DNA of 64,000 nt, taken from Brienomyrus brachyistius. Taxonomy: Eukaryota; Chordata; Actinopteri; Osteoglossiformes; Mormyridae. The stretch covers positions 22,234,399 to 22,298,398 of the forward strand of contig NC_064544.1 in the NCBI RefSeq assembly GCF_023856365.1, in the 5' to 3' direction. Positions 25,755-37,318 of this stretch are shown here, in pieces; position 1 is the first letter of the stretch, and each line of letters begins with the position of its first letter. The translations under genes and the position numbers were made by a program. The notes under the pieces are model-generated. The model saw only the letters and a program-made list of their open reading frames with translations, searched no databases and was not told the origin of the DNA.

Positions 25755-28700
25755 ATGTTTCCGTCGGGTGGGAAGCGCTGCTTCACTATAGAGTCTTTAG
25801 TGTCTAAGGAGTCTCCAAAGCCGACTGAGAACCACATGCTGCCACCCGTTTTAAATTATCCCAGCTCGACAGAGGCCTTCGTGAACAGACTCCAAAGTCC
25901 AGCGGGTATTTCGTTAAACCCGAGCCCGGAATTTATCTACCCCGAGACGCTGAACTATCCATCACTTACAGTACACCCTCACCAGCTAGGGGGGCCACAC
26001 ATCCAGCACCCTGTCCCGTTCTTCGGAGTACAGCAACGCGACCAACTCAGTTTCTATCCATGGGTCATACGGAACAGATATTTCGGCCACAGAGTTCAAG
26101 GTAACGGCAAACCTCACCAGTCACCTTCTTTTTGACTTTGCATTATAATATTTTTTTATGATATACCATGTCCCATGAATTGCATTAGGCGCCGTAGTTG
26201 GAATAATATAGTAGTCGATAGTAAAATGCGGGTAAATCACATTTGATTAATGACAGGAATACCGAGATTGCTACAAAAAGAGTCGGAAATATAGAAATAA
26301 ACTAAACGGCTATACCGTTGACATCTTTACGTAAAAAGTAAAAATGTTTTGAATAAAAGTGACAGGTTGAATTATAATTACAACTTAACAGTGTTACTTG
26401 TCTAAACAAGTTTAGGTGCAACGGTTGCTATACTTAAGAATTTACGTTAAAATCTGAAACTTGAAGATGCTTTTGAATAATGTATTCTGACGCAACCTAA
26501 CTGAGAACATAATACGTTTCATTCGAAAGAAAGGGTTACTTTTATATTGTTTCGATGCATATAACTCATGGATAGCACCTGAAAAATAACTTTATTTAAC
26601 TATATTTTTAATTTATGTTTTATACAACAAGCTAATGTTAATTCTGAACAGGTATCTGCGCGATCGTGCAAACTTCCTCATCGCGCTTTTGCCCGCTTTA
26701 TCGAAAAAAACAGCAAAGTGTTATTGTGTTATTTCATAAAAGAGTTATAATCATTAATTATCAGTAGCGAATTTCACACATGTGAACAATTCGCCCGCAG
26801 TCATGCCTGCTCCGGAAACGAGCTGATGCAAGTTATAGATAAAAGGACTTTTGCCAAAAGCAGCGATGAAACAGTGCGATTAGCTTCAGTATCGTGGTAA
26901 GATCATGAGTATTTTATAAGGCACTTGCAGCAATCACACACGAACCCCCCATTCTTGAATTCAATCTGGCGGATAAAAATAAGATTGGGTCAATTATAGT
27001 TTATTAGAATTGATAAACATCTTATTTAATTCGGGAGGGTTCCCCTTCATTATGATTAAGAAAAACAGTTACGTGTACGAAACTGTATAATTGTTGTATT
27101 GTATTTCATTCAACCCTTTTTAAAATTCCATTGGAATTGTGTCAAATAGCTGGGGAACACGTTAAATAGGTTAAATAAATCAAAATGCACTTGGCAAATA
27201 ATTGTAATGCGGTCAATAATTTATTTTCTTTGGTCATATTTACCTGATTTAGATCGAGTCAGTGGCCTTCTATCTTACTGCTTCGATTAATAATAAATTA
27301 TCAAGTTGTGATGGTTTTCACATATTTTTGTTTCTTTTGGATTTCCTTTATTATTCTACGCTTTATTTAAACAACATACATCAATTTACATCACATAATA
27401 GACACGTACAAATTAGGCTAATTACTGCAAATTGGTTATTTTGTGCAGCATCGTGATATTCTAATCATTAATTTTATAATGGTCGAGCAGAAATACAAGG
27501 TGTAATATAGTATAATGCTTTAATCTCCGCTCTGTTCATTAAGATGTAGTGAAGCGGAGAAAGCAGGGTTGGGAAATAGTTGGTTATTTTCTCTCTGCAT
27601 AGTCAATTTGTAAAGAAAATATTGTCTTTCCCGAAGACGGGGGTATTTCGCCTTTAATTACTCCACATTCCTACCCTCGCTGATTTACAACTGCTATTCG
27701 AATATAAATTACCTCGGATGGAGAAACTGGTTGAGCTTATCCTTTACAGCACGTTTTTCGCAGACAATTACTTTATACACTGAACCCTGTATATTTTACG
27801 GAATTTATCCGGTATCACAGAATCTGGTAACCTGCACTTCGTAAAATGTTCATAATAGAAATATTTGATTACAAATTAAAGAAACTAAAACTATATTAAG
27901 TGTTTTTATAGGCCTATAAAAGCGTTTTTATGTTTTGTAAAAAAGATTTTATATTTTGTAACCAAAATATTGCACGATTATGTTGAAATGAACGTTTTAA
28001 ACATAAATTGATTTCGCCTTCAAACGTAACTGTAAACTTCACTCAGAAAGTCTAAATTTTCTAAAATTTAAATTTACATTTATTTTTTTAATTGGAAATC
28101 GTTGTTTTTGGTTTTATTTTACGTTGTAACATGTAAAATGACGTCTACGCTGAAGACAAATTCAAGGTTTTTGTATATTCATATTTCCATAATTATGCTG
28201 CATCGACCGATTATAGACATAGTGCAATTTGGCATAACGGTGAAACAACCTCAGAAATCAGCTTTTATTTTTTTAAATAATAATAATAAATGTGATGTTA
28301 TTTTGGGATAACGAATGGGCAGTCATTGGTCGGTGTATGACGCAAATTGAGCACACTGGAAATTATTAGTACTACTGAGGAGTACAGAAAAGTTTCGTAT
28401 CTGAACAGCAAGAGAAAGTGGACAATATTTTCGCCTAAACTGGATCGAAGTTACTCATTATTGTGACCTATATGTTGTGAACTATCTGATGGTAATCTCG
28501 GGTAATATATAATCCCCTTGATAATTTGGGAATTATGGGAGCATCGCTCAACCTGTTTCTAGTAGATTAATCGCCAAAAGGACGCCTTTCCCACGAGTGC
28601 AGGTGGGCGTATCCACGGCAACCCTCGCGACTGGTGCTGTGATTGTGTTCCCAGGAAACTGCGTCTCCCAAGACAGTCTACTTCTGCACGGACCCTTCTC

Positions 28701-30860
28701 AAGGAAACCCAAGCGAATCCGGACCGCCTTCTCCCCATCACAGCTCATGCAGTTAGAGAGGGCTTTTGAGAAGAACCACTACGTGGTGGGGACTGAGAGG
28801 AAGCAGTTAGCCAACAATCTCAGCCTATCTGAAACTCAGGTAACGTTACGCACAAAATGGCAATAAAATAATGTGGAACATGTATCTTATCTGACCTACA
28901 ACACAGTTTGTCGGTCACCCCAGCTGTTCCTGGGAATCAACATTCTTCTTATAATCTGCTTTAATGTTTAATTGCTAGCGCAATATTTGTTTTTGCATTG
29001 GAGGTTTAGTGGCATTTTTATAGTTATTTTAAACACATTATGAATGCATATTTGAGTGAAGTAACATAAAGCCGGTTATAATAAAGGGGCAACTAACGAA
29101 CTTACTGCAAATGATCTTACAATGGCACCATTCCAGAGTCACCCAGTCAAAATACTGAATATGCACATTTAATTTTCGTACGATAGATCAATAGGCATTC
29201 AACATAAGGCAGAGCAAAAGGCAATGTCTTCCCTAGAGTACTTTGCTGACGATGTCAAGCAGGGGATTTGGATGCCATGACATATGATAAAAGCCCGAGA
29301 TCATCAATAACAGTTTCTCAGCCGAAGCAGGAAAGATTCCGTCTGTAAAGATACAAACAATTGTCTGCTGCCTGCACTCATCTAAAATTCACATGCATGT
29401 GACTCAAAATCTGTTTCTACATTATACTAATTTTATCGTGTTAGCCTCTATTACGGAGTCCGTTTATCCACTCTTAGGATTTCTGTTCATCACGGTGGGA
29501 TACTTGTATTAAAAAAAAATCAGAAAATATCAAAGTGGAAAAGGCTGAAAGATAAATTATGGACAAGTTATTGACAGAATATATAGGACTGAACTATAGG
29601 ACTGGATGTAAACTATAATGAGTATGACAAAAGCATAGGTTAATTCTTATAGTGACTTTCATGATGAAGGAATTATTCTAAATATTCGCTAATGACCGAA
29701 TTACAGGAAGATTGGGTAAAACTCGGAGTTAAAGGAGAAATGGAGGTGAAATGGAGGGCGTGCAGTGAGTCACTTTTTCCTCACCCAATGGGCTTTCATG
29801 CAAACCCTGGCAAATACAAAACAACAGTAACCTAGAAAGATAACTAGAATCCATTGAGAGGCTGCTTTCCAGGATTTCAAAACTATAAACAATGCAGTAT
29901 AAGCTCACAGTATAGCGGTCTCGCGATCACAGTCTAGAAATTTGCATAATTTAATATGCCAATAAGGTCGGGTTAAATTTTGCCGTAAGGGAAACAACAA
30001 AGATTTAAATATATTACAGAAACAATAATAATAAAGAAAAAAACAATATACTTTTCAGTAAAATCTATTGTTAGGTGCAATAGTTTGAAAATTATTTGTT
30101 AATTTTTTAGTGCATTTTAAAAATGCAGTTGAAAATCATGAAGAAATATCCGATGCTTACTAATGATAATTATCTTCTAATATGTATAATGTCTACTAAG
30201 TATCTTATATCAGTCTCATATCAAACAGTGTTTTAAAATATACAATGCAGAGCTACAGCAAATATCAGAAAAATTTGGCGAAGTTTTATGGTTTATACTG
30301 ACTTGTATGATTGGCTGACGGCGTAGTTGTTGGGAAACTGCATAGTATGTACATTACTATATTCGATTATGGATTAACTGATCTAGTTACACGAGTACCT
30401 GCATGCCAAACATTAGCACCCTATTTTTTCTCTCTCATGAATACGTGATACATTAGACTCATCTTAGCTGCTTCAGTGTAGTTTTAATTACTTTAAACCA
30501 AAGAGACCCATAGTGTTTTATACTGTTTAAAAGCCTGCGACCTGTTCTATGACCTGGAAAGGATCCAGACCCATTACCTTAAATACTCTCACCTTAGCGT
30601 GCTCCAGATGAACACTGTGTAACACACACAGCCCCCCACCTCAGATGTAGGGGGGTGGAAGAGCTTCAGCACTCTGTTCTCAACACCTCCAGGTGAAGGT
30701 CTGGTTTCAGAACAGACGGACAAAGCACAAGCGACAGAAGATGGAGGAGGAGGGTCTGAGTGGACAGGAGAAGAACAAGTCCAGCCACCATATCAGCATG
30801 TGGAGACTCGCCACCGGGCAGGACAGCCAGAGCCTCATAAACGTTACGTCGGATGACTAG
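25755..30860 (+). CDS. emx1: Empty spiracles homeobox protein (Emx)
   Basis: Three exons: 25755-26100, 28655-28839, 30693-30860 (stop TAG). GT/AG sites and phases 1 and 0 agree, giving 232 aa. The N-terminus [20 protein letters not shown] is the Emx signature and includes an eh1-like FTIESLV at residues 10-16. Residues 99-115 ([17 protein letters not shown]) match the Emx YPW block. The homeodomain is residues 134-193, with helix 3 [16 protein letters not shown], then MEEEG and a short tail ending VTSDD. Emx proteins are nuclear factors patterning forebrain, notably dorsal telencephalon. The gene is called emx1 because sfxn5 and rab11fip5 follow it, as in human 2p13; fish also have emx3, so the paralogue is not proven by sequence alone. 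Compared with typical Emx, M14, Q15, T29 and H56 of the homeodomain look derived. The ATG has A at -3. Introns are 2.55 and 1.85 kb. Confidence 0.93.
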
Positions 30861-30922
30861 CCCAGCCACTCCCTCACTGCAGTCTCCGCCTCATTCACCT
30901 TATTTATTTCATAAATATAAAG

Positions 30923-31080
30923 ACCAATGTTTCCAAATCCAGTGCTCGGGGACCCACAGACAATCCATATTTTTATTCCCTGGGAGGGAACAAAAATGTG
31001 GACTGTCTGGCAGGGAGCTGGGAAGGAGCAGAAACGTGGACTGTCTATGGGTTCCTGAGGACCAGCTGGAAAACACTGGT
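30923..31080. mobile_element. Foldback MITE in probable emx 3' UTR
   Basis: A 158-bp near-palindrome. The left arm begins ACCAATGTTTCCAAATCC, and the right arm in reverse complement begins ACCAGTGTTTTCCAGCTGG. The arms continue with CGGGGACCCACAGACA against CAGGAACCCATAGACA. A GTGGACTGTCTGGCAGGGAG middle resembles the arms, suggesting internal duplication. CAGTGTTTCC-type ends are typical of hAT-derived MITEs. No clear 8-bp flanking duplication is seen. It starts 63 bp after the emx stop codon and before the polyadenylation signal. Confidence 0.75.
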
Positions 31081-31277
31081 ATAAATGTATGCGAATATGT
31101 CTGAGCATCCCTGAATTGTTGGGGGTTGTTCAGAAATCTTTCACTATGTGTGGGCAGCCCCCTTATTTCGTGAAGATTTTTAATTTTACAACTACTTCAG
31201 TTGCTTTGGCTAGAAAATCCACATATTAATGGTCTAGTGACACAAATTTAACTGATGATGTAAAATGGCATTCAGCC

Positions 31278-31283
31278 AATAAA
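31278..31283 (+). terminator. emx1: emx polyadenylation signal
   Basis: AATAAA in CAGCCAATAAAGATG, 418 bp after the emx stop codon. It is the first canonical signal in the region and would place the foldback MITE inside the 3' UTR. Confidence 0.55.
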
Positions 31284-33489
31284 GATGTTCATAAACGACA
31301 AGGCTCGGATTAAATGGGTGATTTCACAGATAGCTATGGAAGAACATTGTATACAAGGGTCAGTGCACGTTGTACTTGAGAAGGACTCCTGAATTAAAGT
31401 GTGAGATGGTTCTCCTTGGGATTAACACTGGTGAGTGTTGGTGTGCATTTGACCCAGACATGGTCATCTGTACTCTGAACCAGGTCAGTCCGAGATAGAT
31501 GCTGAAGAACGCAACACATCCTCAGAATGGGAAGACAGACATTCAGACAGGTTCTTGAGAGACCCTGAGTTAGCACCAGCTCTCCAGGCAGTTTGCTTAA
31601 GTCTGGATTAGCCGCCTGTTTTGATTTTGAACCTTGGTTGTTTTGAAGTCTTCATTTGGCATAAAAGGATGTCTACTTCCTGATTATTTCATACCAGTCT
31701 GAGTCATCAGTGTTCGATTTGAAAGGTACTCTAATGTTACCATATCAACCACTCAAGCTCTAAGAGACTGAAATACTGCAGCAATTATGTAAACCTTTAG
31801 ATTTAATAAACAACTGAAAATATAAAAGATACAGAAAAAATATCCATGACCCTTGCCAGGGGTAAACAACTGGAAAGTGGATGGACGCACAGACACAAAG
31901 GATTGGTGTACAAATATATTGCTTCACATTAGTACATTTTAAGACAGTGGTCAAAGTTAGCCAGATGCAGTTTTCCTCAGTTTTTAGCCACCAGAAAAAA
32001 AAATCAGTTAAAGTCATTAAAAACAAGTTAACTGCTATGATAAGATTAGAGCAAAATATCATTAACAGTTATTTGGTATGTATCACTGCATAACAAGTTC
32101 AGTATTTGTGAACGAAGCACAATGTTATGCACAATAAAGCAGGGTACCCACTTAATGTTCTGTCCTTTCTTTGTGTCCATGGATACTAAATTAGTCCTCT
32201 GCGATGTGTGAGCAAAACAGAAAACTTAAGTCTGACACAAAGTCTCTTACCCTGTTTGTCACTCCTCACTCTAAGTATCACGAAGCGTCAACAATGATCA
32301 CGGTAAGAAGGCGAATTAAAAGAACCACAAGCTTGGAGAACTGGAATGCTATGTGGTTATAGCATGCTTTCTTTCACCATACAAAATTAAGACTGTTTAC
32401 AGAAACAAACCATACTACCGACGAATAGTGATTTGCAGATCTTAAAAGAAAGAATTTTGAACAGAGACACAAATTGCCTAGCTGGACAAATCGATTAGTG
32501 CAGAAAAGCTATACCTGCCCAACTAGCTGATCCTAATGATGGTTAATGAATCAACTGAGAAAGACCCATTTCGACCTGGTTAGTGTGAGGTTATCCCTTA
32601 ATTGCTACCCTGGACTATTCAGCATGTCTGAATAAGGGAATACATTATAGAAAACATGTATTCTTAAAAAGTAAGGATCTTCTCAGTGTGTAAGTTCCAG
32701 TCATTGATCTTTAGACTTTTAAAGTGCATTAGTGTGTATAATTTTACCTGAACACCGGTTAGAGAGAGAGAGATACCAGGCAGTGGTGGACACAAATCGG
32801 GAAGGAGCTACTGGAGCAGGCTGAAGAGGTTGAACTTAAAGCTGGAAGCCTGAGTCTAAGCTCCATCACAGAAGGTATTGCTACGCTGGCTTGTTGTTTT
32901 AGCACAGAGCTTGTGGGTGACTGCCACCGTTTCAGTGTACCTACCTGACCCTGCAGCTGCGTTCCTTCTTGCATAGCTGTCGGTAAAGGTGCAACTTTGA
33001 CTTCTGGGTGAGGTTTTCCATGTTGGGTACGGACATGAGGGAAATCCACCAAGAAACAGCAGTATGTTAACCATCTCTCAACAGGACGTCTCTAAACTCC
33101 CTACACAACTTTTCGAACCAATAAGGGGGTTGATATGTTAATTGGCTTCCTCGTGTTATGGACCTATTTGAGGCCATATTGGATATTCAAGCCCGCCCAC
33201 TCACCTGATTTCCATTCTAGTTTGTGCTGCATCCAAGTGTCAACCTAAGAAAGCCCAAAGAATTCTGTGTATCGCCTCCCTGCTCCGAATGAACTCTCAC
33301 TGCTCAGTGCTGCATGAAATAAGCGTACTACTGTACGGCCAGCTGTGTTAGTCCGCGTCTCCGTTTAAAAGGCTTTACACTCTAAGTACCTGAACCCAAT
33401 GGAGGCTAACTGGCTAATACTGAAGAAGTGCATACAACAAAGGAACTGGGCTTTGTTCCGTCTCTTCTGTTCCCCCTTCTTTCCACTGG
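31284..33489. other. Convergent intergenic region and sfxn5 3' UTR
   Basis: emx ends from the left and sfxn5 from the right, so this 2.2-kb stretch must contain the sfxn5 3' UTR and both termination zones. I found no strong minus-strand AATAAA; an ATTAAA-type signal on the minus strand near 31801-31806 is a weak candidate. An AG run lies at 32762-32770. No exon is supported. Confidence 0.45.
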
Positions 33490-36007
33490 CTACAGGCCCT
33501 TGTTGTAGGTCACCACCTTGCAGTCCGTTGCCAGGCCAATCTCAGGCTCCAGTTGGGACACCTCAATCTATACATTTTAACAAAAACAAAAAAAAAAGAT
33601 TAAAGCTATTAACTTGAAGAATAAAAAAAAAAAAAACCTACTGGTGCTCCAGAAAACATCTTCAGCATGTACCACTGGAATCCTGGAGCTGTCTATGTGT
33701 AATTGAACATATCCATCCATCCATCCATCCATCCATCCATCCATTCATTACCATCTGCTTATCCGGGGTTCGGGTCGTGGGGGCAGCAATATCAGGAGAC
33801 ATATCCAGATCTCCCTCTCCCCAACTACCTCTACCAGCTCTTCGGGGGAGATGCCAAGGCGTCCCCAGGCCAACCAAGAGATATAATCCCTCCAGGGTGT
33901 CCTGTGTCTGCCCCGGGGCCTCCTCCCTGTAGGACATGCATGGAAAAACCTCTCCGGGTAGCCGCCCAGGAGGCATCTGCACCAGGTGTCCAAACCACCT
34001 CAACTGGCTCCTTTTGACATGGAGAAGCAGCAGTTCTACTCTGAGACGCTCCTGGATATCCGAACTTCTCACCCTATCTCTAAGGGAGAGCCCAGACAAC
34101 ATGCGGAGAAACCTCACTTTGGCCGCCTGTATCCACGATCTCATTCTTTCGGTCATAGCTCATGACCATAGGTGAGGGTAGGGACGAAGATGGACCAATA
34201 GATTGAGAGCTTTGCTTTCCGACTTAGTTCTTTCTTAGCCAGGACGAACCGGTTAAGCGCCTGCAAAACTGCAGACACCGGTCCGATCCATCTGTCCAGC
34301 TCTCGATCTCGCCTACCCTCGCTCGTGAACGACACCCTGAGATACTTTAACTACTTCACTTGGGGCAGTACCTCCTCCCTGACCTGAAGAGAGCCAAAAT
34401 GAAATTTTGGAATAGTTGGGGAGTGGCAGAGAATTGAGAAAAACTCTAGAGAATGGTAGGTAGTAAGGCCAAGGTGAAAAGGTCTTTAAATCGATGATCT
34501 ATATCACGGGTCACACTCATGGACAAAGCCCCTTCTCACTATGCCGATCTCAGAGTATCTTTCCACTGGTGCACGGTCATGTGTCAGGGTGTGTGTGTCA
34601 GGGTGTGTATCTGAGGAAACTCATTACCTGCCACAATCTAATGGAGGGAATGAGGGTGTAAATTAGCACTGATTGTGGGTGTAAATTACTTCTCTTGATT
34701 GGGGAAGAATGCACATCAAAGAAAGCCCCATCTGTCAAGTCCCCCAAAGTCCCTGAGGGGAAGGGGGGGGGGGGTGTGGCCCAAGATACCAACCCAGCTG
34801 CAGAACCACAATAAGTCCTGGGCAACATGAAGTGTATAATTAATGCAACATCTACTCTGGACAGACAAGCAAATTCACCAGTTTTTCTTAGGGTCTGCAC
34901 AATCTGGAAGTACGTAGGATTATTAACAATGGGGCATAATTGCACTGCTAGTTGTAGTGGACCAAACTAGTTAGTTTTACACAGAGACGAAGTCCCATAT
35001 TGCCATGTTGACAATGTTTGTGCAAATAATACAGGTACAGATAAGGCGATCAGCACTCGCAAAGTGCGTTTCCTGTGCACTCTGGGCCAAAATATGGGAC
35101 AAAGATGAATGTTGTGCAGGTTGGGTTTGACCCATGTTTTTTTGTTCAGGAGCATACATGGAAAACACTCTAGTGGTTGGGATATACACGCACTGTTCCT
35201 GTATCTGGGCTATACAGTACACACATGCATCACAGTTGTAGTATACTGAAGAGTACACACACATCATACTTCATTATATGCACACATACTGCATGGTAGA
35301 TATGGTATTAGTCTTACTCTGCCAATTGAAGGCAGGAAGCTTAAGTATCCATAGCAGTACCTGGGACATCTGAGGGAAGAGGCTGATGGCTAGAGGCAGG
35401 GCCAGGCCAAAGGCAGCCAAGCACACCAAGCTGTGGACGGGGAGCACCAGCCGCTTATGGGTCTGAAGGAGAGGAAGCCTGGGCGAGACACGGGGAGACA
35501 TAGATCACTAAGCATAAATGAGACCAGAGCTCTGGTTACCGAAGACCTGAAAACACAGTCACTGATATGGACTGGAGATATACGAGTAGGACAGGAAATA
35601 GACACAGACACATGTGCAAGTCTTAACATGGCTAAAAATCCTGGACACAGATGCTGGCCTCATGCACAAATGTGACCAAGGGTAAACAGTTCCATTCCAA
35701 TAATGGAAGCTATGGTCCAAATAAAAATACCTGGATTCAAATAATCTGAGGGATAGCCAACATGTACTTAGGAGAGGTAGATCCTGTTTAACGAATTTAC
35801 TTGAGTTCTTTGAGGAAACTACAAGAGAAATTGATCACAAAAAGGCCTACGATGTGATCTACTTAGATTTCCAGAAGGCCTTTGATGTTGTCACCCACAA
35901 ACGGCTCTTGATCAAAAATATATATAATATATAATAATATAAAAAAAATATGCAGTTTAGGAAATAAATGTGAAAGCAGCAAAAACCTGTAGTGGGTAAA
36001 GACTTTT

Positions 36008-36080
<73 letters not shown>

Positions 36081-37262
36081 CCCTCAAATCGCTCTCTGTA
36101 AGATGGAGAAAGCTGGCTGCGAAGGGCAGCCACCTGTAGCAACACCCAGGGAGCTGGGGGTTAAGGTTTGAGGCAGGGCCTTGAACCGTAGATGGGCTGA
36201 CACTGGCTGCATAGCGGCACAGAGGCTTAGCCCACTGAACCACACACCACCCCCATGCGCTCAACGGGCTAAGAGTATGTATATATAATGTCCTTGTGAA
36301 GAGAATCATACAAACTGTCCAGTTCATTGCATTGCATTGCATTGTAAGGTATTCACCAGACAAATGACTTTGGCACACTGGCTACAAATGTGGACTTGCA
36401 AACGGATGGTTCCTGGTTCAAGCCTCAGGAAGGTGCTGCTGTTGAACCTTTCAAAGGTACTTAACATGAACCCTGTCAATTACACATCTAGTGAACATGT
36501 GGTTGAAAAGTTTCTTAAGAACATAAAGTTACAAAAGAGAGGAGGCCATTCGGCCCATCAAGCTCGTTTGGGGGAGAATCTAGCTAATAATCTAAAGTTG
36601 GCTGGATTTAGTCAATTTCAGATTTGAAGGAATCTAGGATTTTAGCTTGCACTACCAATTCAGACAGACTATTCCATACTCAACAAACACGGAGAAGTTC
36701 TTCCTCAGATCCTAACTAAAGTCTTACCTAACTAATTTCTTAGTGTCCTTTGCTTGAGGCTGAACATCCATCCATCCATCCATTTTCCACACCGCTTATC
36801 CTATTGGGTCGCGGGGGGTCCGGAGCCTATCCCGGAATCAATGGGCACGAGGCAGGGAACAACCCAGGATGGGGGGCCAGCCCATCGCAGGGCACACTCA
36901 CACACCATTCACTCACACATGCACACCTACGGGCAATTCAGCAACTCCAATTAGCCTCAGCATGTTTTTGGACTGTGGGGGGAAACCGGAGTACCCGGAG
37001 GAAACCCCACGACGACACGGGGAGAACATGCAAACTCCGCACACATGTGACCCAGGCGGAGACTCGAACCCAGGTCCCAGAGGTGTGAGGCGACAGTGCT
37101 AACCACTGCACCACCATGCCGCCCCCTGAGGCTGAACATATTCTTTTATAAATAAACTCATACGTTTTGTATTTATTAGCTGTGGGAAATTAGAGAAAAT
37201 CATAAAACCAATAACTTCAGACATGAGTGACTTTGTAATTTTAGAGTATGAGTAGCTGTGTC

Positions 37263-37318
<56 letters not shown>

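Noticed and set aside
25755..30860. Assigning the Emx gene to emx2
   Set aside because: The N-terminus and tail differ from Emx2, and the neighbours are sfxn5 and rab11fip5 rather than rab11fip2. emx3 cannot be excluded from the sequence alone.
33662..34335. Possible protein gene on the minus strand (164 aa frame and neighbours)
   Set aside because: The peptides are the C-terminal region of a fish non-LTR retrotransposon, broken by frameshifts and ending in a (TGGA)n tail.
35859..36378. Cys-Val repeat protein on the minus strand
   Set aside because: It is a direct translation of an (AC)n microsatellite. The poly-His/Thr frames at 17922-18232 and 25016-25366 are rejected for the same reason.
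37060..37126. tRNA gene (also the heads at 13501 and 48540-48606)
   Set aside because: A- and B-box-like sequences belong to SINE heads joined to a retroposon body. No intact cloverleaf is expected.
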